A stretch of DNA of 64,000 nucleotides, from positions 4,262,001 to 4,326,000 of the forward strand of contig JBAJFE010000004.1 of NCBI GenBank assembly GCA_037903355.1, written 5' to 3'. Under the pieces are notes generated by a model. It did not search any database. It was not told the origin of the DNA and worked only from the letters and a program-made list of their open reading frames with translations. A program made the position numbers and the translations under genes. Each line of letters starts with the position of its first letter. Positions within the stretch are counted from its first letter, which is position 1. Origin of the DNA: Trichuris trichiura. Taxonomy: Eukaryota > Nematoda > Enoplea > Trichinellida > Trichuridae. Below are positions 12,901 through 24,900 of this stretch, in pieces.

Positions 12901-15900
12901 TACAAGAAAGCGACTTAGCAGTTTTCAAAAGAGGCCTCAACTTTGTCCCCACTCCACGTCACCCTCTATATTGGGCATCATTACTTCCACGGAGCATGGA
13001 CTCCTCTCAGTGGATGACCAAACGGCAACTGACATAAAGCAGGCAATATCTTCGTTAATACTGGGGCACAGATATGGAGGGGCAAACTCACCGAACTCTG
13101 AATTTCATACACTAAAACTATTGTAGTCACGAACAGACATCGTGATCACAAAAGCTGACAAAGGCAATGTGGTGGTAGTGTTAGACAAGTCGTTTTACCT
13201 AGACAGGATGTCCGCCCTCCTAAACAACACGGTATACTTGCCCATTCAAGGAGACCCCACTAAGGATTTACACAAGACTTTGAAATGCCTGATTCGCGAC
13301 TTTGCACAAGAAACTGGAGATGAAACACTACGGCTTGCTAAGATAATGACCGACCCGACGGCGGCGCACTTAGCGCTGATGACGGGCCCAGATGAGGCTC
13401 GAAAGCTCCGCGGGTTAAACTTTTGGAAATAACGAACGGGTAGCAAAGCCGCAAAAAAAATTTTTTATTCCAGATGAAACACTAATCAGAATAGGCAAGA
13501 AACTGGGGTTCCCCTCCCGTCACAAATGTCCAGAAATGTATGGCCTGTCTGAAATTCACAAGGTCGATATGCCTTTCCGACCGGTAGTCTCGTCCATCAA
13601 CAGCATCACATCTGAATTAAGCTTATACCTGTAGCGACTAATTTAGCCTTTATTTGGACGACAACAGTCCTTGGTTCAAAACAGCAGAAGTTTCTGCACA
13701 GAGCTCAAAAGCATACACCTCGCACCCACAGACATCATGGTCAGCTATGATGTCAAAGGCTTATTCACAGGCTTGCCCATAGCGGAAAGCTTCCAGGTTT
13801 TGCTAAACTTATTAAGCTCGGGCGATACTCTAGTTCAGCCATTCTCAACTTTTTCTGCGCTAAGCCCCCTTAGAAGGTGTCCTTAGGTGCCAGGCCCCCC
13901 TTTTCCTATTGGCCGATTAATTTTTGCGTTTTTTGTATAGCAGCCAATCAGCTTTCAATGACAACCTTATAGGATCAAGTTAATGCACTGATACAATGCG
14001 AATATGCAGTCGTCAAATAATTTGAAAAGAGCACTTGGGGTTTTTCAAAACTAACAATGAAACCACTTCGTCGAGTCGAGTGAGAATTTATTCGAATCCT
14101 CCACAGAGAAATGTTGCTAACGGTTAACCAATCCTCTATAGATGATTGGCATAGATTCTCACCCTTCTGATCTACCTAACTACGCTTGTTCCAATAAGGT
14201 TTCTCATCCCCCCTTGACGGCCTCCTGCCCCCCCCCCCCCCTGAATAGTTTTCAATTGCGCCCCCCTGACACGCTCTAGGTCCCCCTGGGAGCCCCAGGC
14301 CCCACGTTGAGAATGACTGCTCCAGTTCAACGCACAAAACTCAACTCGTTCCACATTGTCAGACTATGTTCCTTCTGCATGCTGGAGGCGAACACCTTCC
14401 ACTTCCAAGGCTCCTCTTATCGACAAAAAATGGCGCACCGATGGGAAGTTCACTATCACCTGTGCTGGTGGAGGTGTTGATGGAATACTTGCAACGGTGA
14501 ATGTTCTCCAAGACCGACAGTAAAATTGCGCCCATGTTCTTCAAACGATAGGTGGGCGACGTCTCTGCAATAATCAAAAGAGGAAACGAAAACGTCTTTC
14601 TAGAAATATTAAGCCATGAATTTCCCAACTTGGTAACCTTCACCATTGAAAAAGAAGTTGAAGAAAACATCCCGTTCTTGGATATCCTCATCATTCATTT
14701 GCAGGAGGGTATAAAAACTACCGTCTACCTAAAAGCGACGCATTCAGACAAATATGCTGAGTACAAGTCGCATCATCCGCGACACATTAAGACTGGGATA
14801 TTGGGGCGCATGGCGGACTGCGCTTTGGCCATCTGTGACCCAGAATACTTGGAACAGGAGCTGGATCACCTGCAAAAAACTTTTAAGGAAAATGGATTCC
14901 CCACCTACATCATAAATTCAACAATCCGGCGAAAACTGGAATGGAAGACAAGAGCAAAAAAACCTGCTTCAGGGCTGCGGCTCATCCTCCCATATTACGC
15001 AGGCCTGGGAGAAAAAATCAAAAGGCTTGGGAACAGACTCGGTTTTCAGGTCTGATTCAAAGGAAACTAAAACCTTCGTTCCATCCTACGCAATGACAAA
15101 GAAAGAGTACCTCTTGACCAGTGCCCCGGGGTAGTTTATGCAATCAAATGTGGATGTTCATCCACGTACATTGGTGAAACATGTTATACGCTGGCACACA
15201 GGTGGCATGAGCACATGAGGTCCTTAACCAGTTACAGGAACGCAGTCAACCGGTTGAACGGAGAACCGTCCATCACGTCACGTGGCCGTCCGCCCACACT
15301 AGATCCGCGAGTTGCCATGGAGAAAGCCAGCCAGAGTTCAGCGGTGGCACAACACGCAGCGCAATGCACGGGCCAACTGCGTGCAAAAGTGCTGTGCAAA
15401 GAGAGGCACTTTATGATTAGAAAGATCAAAGAAGTTCCCTACATAAAGTTCAACCTGAACGTCAACAGGGATAGTGGCACCGCAGTCAGTGAATCCTGGA
15501 CAAACATCATCAGGGCTAGAAACTGCTGCCTCCTACAGGTACCCCCTACACAGGGACAGTAACGGTGCTCCACGGTGTCTTGGGAAATATCCTCAGCCCG
15601 CCAACTGCTCATGCCCCCTCTTCATTCCTTTTCCTCTCTTTCTTTCTTTGCTCCATTTCTTTCCCCTTCCACCTCCTCCAGTTTCCTCCCCTACCCGATC
15701 CTTCTTCCCTCCCCTTCCCTTTCCCATCATCTCTTTTTTTAAACATCAACAACACACTCCCCATTAATCTAAACGTCTCGACCAACCAGCCCACACCCTC
15801 ATTTTAATACTTTTGTCGCTCATGTAAAAGGAACCAAGTTCCCTGCGGTTTAAAGCAGTAGTCCTACATAAGGCTATGCCAGTAATCCCTCTATCGTTTT

Positions 15901-18900
15901 CATGCGCTGAGGATGGGGACAGGTGTTCTCTGAAGCTTCGCAATTATAATAGAACTTTGAACGGATAGCTTATCCGTACCATAATGCTAAAGCAAAATTC
16001 TCTCTTATTGGCATCAACTATTAGTGGTAATCATATTCCCTTTTTATAAATTTCACTTTCCTGTAAACATATACGAACAGGTAAAAGCATTAATAATTAG
16101 CAGTGACGCAAAATGTTTTACTATCTGCTGGAAGTTGCGAAGCCAATCATCGCGAACGAGGCCAAGTTTTAAAAAGCTTCAAACACTTACCTTGACTATT
16201 TGTTGTCCACAGGGACCGTATTCATTACTCTGAGTCAAACATTTCCTTACAGTGTTATTTTGATACATAAATGTACTATTTATATTCTTTTCCAATTGGT
16301 TGAAATCCATTCGGTCTAAATGGAAGCTTGATGCAGCAATAGCAATGTGGACCCACTCTTACTATTTTGAGACTGGCTACCAACGGCCACTCCATCAGCG
16401 GTACAATGGCTACCTAAACATGTAAGAACCATGACAGATTAACAGATACTAATTACAGCTAACAGGTAATAATAAAATGAACTCAAACACAAGCCACTGG
16501 CACCTACTATTGAGTACTAGTGGACTTCAAATAAGATTTAGAGGGTATTGGGAAACTTGAAAAAAGACCAACAATTCTTTTCGAGCTTAGCGACAGAATT
16601 ATACATTCCAAATAAACAGATCATTAGGCCACAAAGTGAAACGCGTTCGACAAAAGCAAAGCGAAAGTTAAAATTATCAATCAAACATAAGACATTTACC
16701 GTGCTGGCAGCTGATCGTTCTCCAAAAACTACAATTACTGCAAATCAAAATACAGTGCGCTAAACTTCGCATTACAAATTCAATATCAAAAATGAAGTTA
16801 TATTAGAAACATCTTAAAAATAAACAGTCTTCAAATAGTGATGCTGCTACAAAGAATTAGAGACAATTTTCGCAAAATCGTTGCCTGCCGTATGAGCTTC
16901 CGTGGCGTCTGCAATGGATTCGTTTTTAACCGCGTAATAAATCTAATAATAGCACGACGACTACAGAGACAGAAGGCAAAAGCAGCATTTGTGAAATAGC
17001 AGCAACTAGTAGTTTCAAACTACAGTAGAACCTCCGAAGTTGACCACCTCTCTCTGTCGACCACCTCCCTAAGTTGACCGAGTTTTGACCACTTGGTTGG
17101 TCCGCACGTTAATAATATAATATACCCACAGCCTCTTATGTTGACCAGTTTTCTCTGGTCCCTTGGGCGGTCAACTTATGGAGGTTCTACTGTATTCACA
17201 AAATTTTGAACCATAGGTCAAACATCGCTTATAAAATCGGGTCTTGTATGTTGTCTTCCCACCGGAAGTTCCGGCGGCAACTTCAAAAGCGGTCACGTGA
17301 TCATTACTACGTCACCTGAACAATGGGTGACCTAAGCTATTGTTCACTGTGTACAGATGGGAGCGATGCGTATCAGCGAAGGAACGCTGCACAGCTGGAA
17401 ACAGTTGGCCGTTCTGGTAATTGTTTCCAAGTGCGTCCTATAATCCTGCCGGCCATCCTGTCCTGCCCTAGCCTAAGCCTAAACCTTAACATGACGAGTG
17501 TTCGTTGCTGCTGTTGGCTTTTACAGTTTTGACCGTGGCGCAAACGACAAGAAGCATAGCGCAAAGTAACGTTATTTAGCGATCACTGAACAAGCGAGCA
17601 ATGAGTAACGCAAAAAGAGAAAAAGCATACGTACTGCTAACGCGGGCGCTCAGCCTGACGAAGGCGACGCGTCGATTTCGCTGGAGGCGCATCCGACGGG
17701 TTCACTCGGGAGTACCTAATCAGGCAGAAGGTGTCAGTGCCTCCTACGGTGCCTCCACTTGTCGATGGAAAGTCGTCACTAGATCCCGGGACAGACATAA
17801 CGCAGAATGAGATTTACCCTGTCTACCAACGCACGCCGAAGCTCGGACAGTTGACCTGCGATGTTTTTCATGAATTGCTAGACGACGTCTCAGCTTGAAC
17901 ACCTGCAGGCCCCATTGTGTTTCCCGTAACTTCAATGCATGCGCACCTGCTAAATTCCATGCTTTCACTAAACCTGACGATAACGTCCGTCCCGTTGTGC
18001 CGATAACAACCACAACCATTTATTACGCTGTAAAGTCGCAGATTACGCTTTGAAGTTGCCGCCGCAACTTCCGGTGGGGAGGCAACATACTAGACCCCTA
18101 CTCTCTGTTTTCCCAGGGTTTGAAACTGTTCGTACGGAATTTCTCCCGTTGAAAAAAGTCTGAAAACGTTTACGTCTAGCCGCAGGATTCGGGTCAGTTC
18201 AACAGTCGTTTTCAGTTGTCAAATAAATAAAAATAATGAGGGAAACGATAACAGGAAAAGTTAAACGTTTGAAGGAGCGTACTTTAGAAACGGCAAAAAC
18301 TTTATGTTTGTCGGCAGTCTCATTCTTTTATAAGGCAGCTGCCCATTTTTTTCTACTTTTCATATCAGATATGAAGGCGTAAGGTTCGTAACGGGTTCGG
18401 TGGTTGAACAAGAAATGTACATGGATTTTTCCCGTTTCTATTTGCCCATAAAACGAGTCAAAAAGTGAAAAAACTTTAATGTCGTTCAATGGGTTTTATG
18501 GGCAAATAGAAACGGGGAAAATCCATGTACATTCCTTGTTCTACTTTTCATATCCATTTCATGTTCCCATTTTGTGTGCAATCATTTGAAAGAGCAGCAA
18601 TAGGAACGGCCAATTATGTTCGACCATATCGCGCTTATTTCCGTTCTTTGATCACGGTTTTATGTCGCATTAGGTCGAGTATATAGAACCATTTTAATCC
18701 GTCGTAAAGATTACTTTCGTAGCATAAAACGTTAGTTTAAAGAGGCTAGTAAGAGGACAATATGCCGAATGCTTCACTACCGCGCAGGCTTGTAAAGCTT
18801 TTTCCATGGTAACTAGGTGATCCAGGATTGATCGTCCGCGAAGTGCGATAGGGCTACTGCCATTGCTAAGGTTGTTTCTTGCGTTGTAGTAGCTGTTTAA

Positions 18901-21900
18901 CCTTTAAAAAGTTCAATAAATTTATGCTCCAGAGTGTACCCTGTTTCTCCAATACAGACTGCTGAACAAGCAGATTCGACTGCATAAACTGATCCTCTTT
19001 TCTTATTCGCGGAAATGTTTTTTCTTCCTTGCGCAGAAGTGACCGAAAATTTTTAGAGCTTCAGAAGAAAACTCTGAAACGTAACCTTATGCGTAAACGT
19101 AAAATCTTTTCGCCTAAACTTATAACATAGTAATTGATTAAGCAGAGATTGTGCGAGCTATCTTGTTTCGGGGTTTTGGCTGCGAATTTTATGTCGGAAA
19201 ACGTGGTCGATGAAGAATTTCAGATAACTGTTTTTGTATAAAACCTTTCTAACGTAGTTCAGCTCTGATTGGAGGTATTCAGGATTGCACAAACTAATTG
19301 CGCTGTCAAACACGCCGGAAAGGATACCACGCATTACCGAACGTGGGTGGTGTGAGGATAAATTTAGGTAATAGTCCGTATGGGCAGATTTTCTGTACAC
19401 TCTGGTTTTCAGCCCCTTGTTTGTGTGAATAATCAAAGCATAGAGCAATGGAAGACTTATTTGCTTCTTCCTTTTCTTCCACTGAGACCAATCTGCTTTG
19501 GAAAAAGCACTGTTTAGGAAGTGTAGAGGTTGTTCTTCTTGAAGTGTCTTTATTACGGATCCAATGTCCCGTTGATATGTACAATAAACGAAAAACTTTT
19601 CTCTGGACCTTTCGGGTCTGTCCCATCATTCATAATCACGAAGATTTCATCTGCATACCGTTTAAAGAGGCGTAGCGGGACTTGCCTATCAACAGTTTCA
19701 AACATTTTTCTTTCAAAATTTCCTATTTTTTGACCAGTGTCAATAAGTTTCTTTTGGGTAATAAGAATTACCGCAGATTGAATCTTTATAAAATAATTAT
19801 GCGTGGGAATATATATATACAGTAGAACCTCCGAAGTTGACCACCTCTCTATGTCGACCATCTCCCTAAGTTGACCGAATTTTGACCACTTGGTTGGTCC
19901 GCACGTTAATAATATAATATACCCACAGCCTCTTATGTTGACCACCCCCTATGTTGACCAGTTTTGCCCGGTCCCTTGGGTGGTCAACTTATGGAGGTTC
20001 TACTGTATATATATATATATATATATATGTAAATGTAACCAGTTTGTCAGAGGATGAACGTACGACAGAGGGAGCGAGCGAATGAAACAGTAGGCCAACA
20101 AAGTAGTGCAATGAACATGACGATAACCAGTCGACGAACAAAGCTCCAGGAGGAGCAAAACAGTTTACACAACGAAAAGAGGAATGTGATCAAATCAGTT
20201 AGCCAGCTTGCGAACGACTTTTGTTTTGATCATAACCCGGAAGTAACACATCACATGACGTCACAGTTGGTAAGGTGCTCTTCTTGAATATTCGTTGATA
20301 GGTACAGATAATCGACCACGGAAGCAGTGTTATAATAGGACTTATGATTTTGAATACAGGGTGCTTCGTAACGGGATGATGTGTCATGTTAGGATGGATC
20401 TTCTACGGCTTTTTCCGTTTTTGTTTGTGGTGGTCTCTGTAATTAAACGAAACACCGCGACGACGGAACTAGAGCGTTCTGAAAACTCCGAAATAAAGTT
20501 GAGCGTATTGGTTCTGTACAATTTTTTAAAATAATCGCTCACCGATCCATTGGTAGTGCAGTTGTTTCGTTTAATTATAGAGACCACCACAGACAAAAAC
20601 GGGAAAAGCCGTAGAAAATCTACCAAGACTTATGATGGATAGAGCGTGAGAAATACTCAGGAAGCCTTTCAATCTGAATTTAATAACACTAATAGTCGTT
20701 CGCGCAAATGGGTTTTCCTGGAGCACGGATACCCTTATAACGTGATGCTGAATTAATAAACGCGCTACTCCTAACACATTGGCTTATCTAGCAGAATCTC
20801 ACTTGCACAATCTGTCTGTTACTGCTTTGGTATATGAAATAATGGAACACATACGCACTTCATGGCGTAATTCATCCAAGTCTGCTCGTCCTGCGATTAT
20901 GCGTAGTGGTTAACTGTAAGTGAAACACGAGCATGGGTGATAAAATAGTGTGATTGTCTAGCATCACAAGTACTGGATAGTTAGGCAATTTATTGTAGCG
21001 CTGAATCAGAGAACATATCTTCACTGACCTGCTGTCAAAATGTGTGAAATCAATCGGAATTAAACCTACAACTAGGTGCCGATTTTCCGTAGAGTTTCGA
21101 CGGAATCAACATCATGGATCAGCCTATCTAGATGGCCGCGGTAGTTTAACAGGCACCATATTTTACAGAAGAAAGTTACGCCTATAGTCCACGTGGTGAA
21201 ACCAGCTTGCACATAAGATACTCAATACAAATTTCCTGTGCTTAAAATGGGCCCATCTACAGTTATGATAAAGGAATAAAAGTTAGTAACATTTGAGCCA
21301 GCTTAATCATTAAAACACAATGCAGCAGCATGCTGATTCAGGCGAAAACAAAAAAGTAACTAACAAAGTTATTGTAAATGTTCCATGGTTACTTGCCTTT
21401 TCAGACAAACGCTTATGGTACTTTTTTGGTGAGAAAATGTTTAGACTTCAGCACTGAAGCCCGCAGGATTTGCTGATTTATTGCACAGTTTACTTTTACT
21501 TAGTGATCATTCTATTATTTCTAAATATCCGTCATCATCTTGCTCATCATCACGCTTTTTTATAGTAGTGTAATGGCGAACCGCGTAACACGCTGAAGCT
21601 TAGAAATTCTCTAAAAATACTTTTCTTGCGCAACCAAAAATATGCTGCACCCTACGAGAACGTTCAGTACTAAAAGAATTGATAATTTTAACGATTGCAT
21701 TCTGAATGAGATAAATCTGTCGCCAATAGCTAGAAGGCAATTATGATGAATGACGTGAACTTTGTAGGAATATAATGTTTGCAGTTGGAATTAGCTCATT
21801 TTGGAGACAATGTATCCTTAACAACAGAGAGGTAGCAATCAACTCGTGCTCGTACAAACCGAGTACGCCATCAGTGATAGTTGCGCGTTTAAAAAAAATT

Positions 21901-24900
21901 CTAAAAACAACTTACTCGCATTTTTCAAAGTCTTGACGAAAAGATTGAAGTCAGTTGTTACGAGACGGTCCACTACCTACGAACGATATTGATATTCCGT
22001 TTCACAAGCGTTAGTTAACCAGTTGATGCCCTTACCTTTTTTGTAGCTTCAAGAAGAACTTCTGAGTAATTAGCTGACTTGGAAATATTGTCGAGCATTT
22101 CGCTTGTTACACTATCCATTGAAAGACTTGAAGTTACAGTGTAGACACCAAGCACTCTAAGAATTAAAACATAAATACTGCTGAAATATGTTCGGCTGGC
22201 AAGCACTAATACGTTTTACAAAACTTCACGATACGACTTGTACAGTTAGGCAATTCTTTGCAAACAAAAAACGTTTGAGAAAGGAGTGTACAAGTTTATC
22301 AATTACTCAGTCCTTCCAAGCCCTTCTGAGAGCGTAGCTAAGCAGTTTTTTGAAAGAGCTAAAATCGCACTTTATACCTTGGGCAGCAATGACTGTATTG
22401 TGTATATGAATAACCTACATTGGTAATAAACCGCGAATTCTAAATTAAAGACAATCGCAGCACTTACAGTATTGTTGCACTGAAGAACAGGAACATAACA
22501 GGCACTGCACGCAGCTTTTTTCTTGCTTCAATTTTGTCTTCGTCGCTATCCTTTGCTCCTGACAAGCAAGTGCACGCGAAGCACAAGAAGATACCCATTA
22601 TGACCGTAATGGTGAACGGAAGCAAGGCTGTTATTGCGATTGGAATTTCGTATTGCTTGGCCTACGAGAAGCAGTTAATTTAAAATGGTTAAATTGAAAA
22701 ACGACATTGCATTATTTTCAGATTTACGCATAGTTTAAGTATAGAATGTTCAACCCGTGAAAACGTTTTAATAAGCAAAGCTTTTGAGAAGTCACTGTTC
22801 TCGCCTTCAGCGCAAACGTATTCCCACTGTTATTAATAAAATTTCATGTTCTGCAAAAGGCAGGAATTACTAATTAATAGTTGTGCCAATTATAGCAAAG
22901 CAATGTTGCCTGCACAAAAGATAGCAGTAAAGTGCATAGATTTAACAGCATATTGAAGTTACTGAATCATCATCAAGAAGGATGGATATTCATCATTGCG
23001 CACAGAGCTTGCGATGCAAAAGAGCACGTTAGTAATTAGCATGATTTTCTTTGAGACCGAAACAGCAAGGTTGGAAAACAAAACTATTTGGTCTAAGTAA
23101 CTGTTAAGTTCAGTAGGGAAAAATTGGACTTGCTTCGCAGCCTTTTTCAAAGGTAATTTATTGAGTAGTATCTTACCATTTGTGACGAAAAGCGCGACGG
23201 GAATTACGGAAACCGCCCCCTGCACGACGAGCGGTGAAAGCGACGATCCCTGCAGGGCAGACCTTGATAGTGACTCACGCAGGGTGGTCACCGGAAATAG
23301 CTATCAGGACGCGCGGGCGGTCACCGGAAACGTGCGTCAGACGTCACCCCGCCCACGAAGTGACGCTCAGCCCCCGCCACGATAAGGAGTATATAAGGAG
23401 CACCCGCGGAAGGCTGATGGATTGGTGTTGTGTCGGTACAATAAAGTGTTTGACGACCCTTTTTGCGTGCGTCTGTCAACCGCATTTACTACACCATTAT
23501 TAAACCAAACGCAGGGCAGACAACTGCATTATTAATACGCGAAAAATTTTCATGGATCCTGAAGCGGTGGCTATCAAAATCCTGATATTCAAAATCCAGA
23601 ATAGGTCGAAAACACACTGAAAAGTTTGGTCTGTGGCAATTAAGCATTCGCATCTTCTAGATAAGGAATCTATTTGAGTAGGCATGTATATTACAATGGC
23701 CTTCTTTTTAAGCCACTAACGCTGAACATGGCCAGTATAACAAAATCTCCATTTAAACGCATTCCTTATCTAGAAGATGCCAATGCACAACTGCCGCAAG
23801 GCTTCACTTTACAGTGTACCTTCGATCGATTCTGGATTTCGACCTATCGGGATTTTGACCTATTGGGATTTCGACCATAACTCGTCTTGAAGTAGTCGAT
23901 ATTAGTTTTCTCCTCAAAAAGTGATCTCGTGGGAAAACAAAGCATACTGTACTTACCACCATTAATAGGCTTTTGATATCCCCTTTTGGTTCAATGGAAA
24001 GGTTGTTCTGCTTCGTAAACGTTACGTTGATCACTTCTGAAAGGAAAATTGCAAATTTTTCAGCGATGGAATTTTGAGCATATTCGACCCGGAGTAAGCT
24101 TTCATTTTATAACATCATATCAACGAAAGGCAACTGAAACTGTCAGAGGAAACGATGATCAGCTACTTCTTTGCCTAAGCACTTTTGCCTCTCGTCTTCT
24201 AAGTAGAAACTATTCTTCAAATATAATGATTAATTTAAAAAGGTTACAGCGACAAGAGAAGCTTGCATGTTTCTAAAACTAAGGAAAGAAATAATAGTAG
24301 TAAGATTGAGTATTCCCGCAGTAAACTCTTGTTATAACATAACCCCTAAAATGGATCACTGTGAACATTTTCGTAAATTATAAATCAGAAAGAGTAATGT
24401 TTCTTCCCATCTGCCGGCTTATAAAAGCTGTTTGAATGCATTCACACCAAGAGAGCGTCAGAACGAATATCTTATCGTTCATTAAAGCGTTATCTTCATA
24501 GCGACTGCTTATATTTCTTGTAACGATATCCGTAAAATAGTGAAGCACAAAGAGCTCGTAGGATATCCGCAGCAACAGAGAATTAATTCCAACTTATTGT
24601 TGTATCTGCTCAAGCTTACATGATATTACAGATGCTTAAGCCAAAATGATGTATACTTTTTTTGCAAAAAATGAAGAAGAAACCTTAACCGGCGGATTCC
24701 AAAGCAGTTGGGTTAAAATCATGAAAGCAGTTCGCTCACTAACTTTAAAAACTTCGTCCTACGTACTTCCAGTACACTTTGCCGTTGAAAAGAAAAATTT
24801 TATTACTAAGATTAGAGCAAAGCTTTCAGGTTATTCCTGATCTATCAAGAGCGCATAACTGCCTATATGAAACTGCTGTTGCCTACCGAGCGTTCTGTAG

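Larger units (their letters stand above)
12560..15562 (+). pseudogene. PLE1 reverse transcriptase / GIY-YIG endonuclease, broken
   Basis: Penelope-type polyprotein remnant. In order: ITKADKGNVVVVLD (13142 on), GLSEIHKVDMPFRPVVSS (about 13541-13600), SYDVKGLFTGLPI (about 13744-13785), NGAPMGSSLSPVLVEVLMEY (about 14427-14490), a catalytic-box remnant VGDVSAI (14552), FLDILIIHLQEGIKTTVYLK, HHPRHIKTGILGRMADCALA, then a GIY-YIG domain with GVVYAIKCGCSSTYIGE (about 15131-15180) and ARRWHEH. These are the marks of GIY-YIG-bearing Penelope elements. Two insertions, several stops and frameshifts, and a damaged YVDD-type box make it inactive. Confidence 0.85.
11041..15990. mobile_element. Palindromic Penelope-like element (PLE1)
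   Basis: A 4.95-kb composite in gene A intron 6. A plus-strand Penelope-like copy (about 12560-15990, 5' end ill defined) carries an inverted second copy of its 3' half on its left. Arms 11041-12525 and 14510-15990 (about 1.48 kb) are near-identical inverted repeats, beginning and ending ttagcattat / ataatgctaa. Inverted partial duplicates are a known trait of Penelope elements. The plus copy is interrupted by a 141-bp retroposon and a 484-bp hAT MITE. Both arms include a long purine/pyrimidine-biased stretch (11300-11420 and 15605-15740). Confidence 0.85.
16316..21915 (-). other. Gene A intron 5 (5.6 kb), repeat-filled
   Basis: Intron between exons 6 and 5. It holds two pogo-like MITEs, an 860-bp TIR element, fold-back elements and a Penelope fragment, each listed separately. 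20780-21915 shows nothing recognisable. Confidence 0.75.
22662..23956 (-). other. Gene A intron 2
   Basis: 1.3-kb intron holding a solo LTR and a fold-back repeat. The remainder (22662-23175) has no recognisable feature. Confidence 0.7.

Noticed and set aside
13331..13471. Calling the retroposon core a functional hammerhead ribozyme
   Set aside because: The CTGATGA and GAAA boxes are present, but the cleavage-site nucleotides and stem-II closing pair are non-canonical.
16316..16400. Possible extra exon upstream of gene A exon 6 (and 44138-44230 in B)
   Set aside because: It would need an intron of about 36 nt and the A copy does not keep the frame; the phase works directly from exon 5 to exon 6.
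20876..20930. tRNA-like A-box (tagtggttaactg)
   Set aside because: No matching B-box or cloverleaf within 100 bp.
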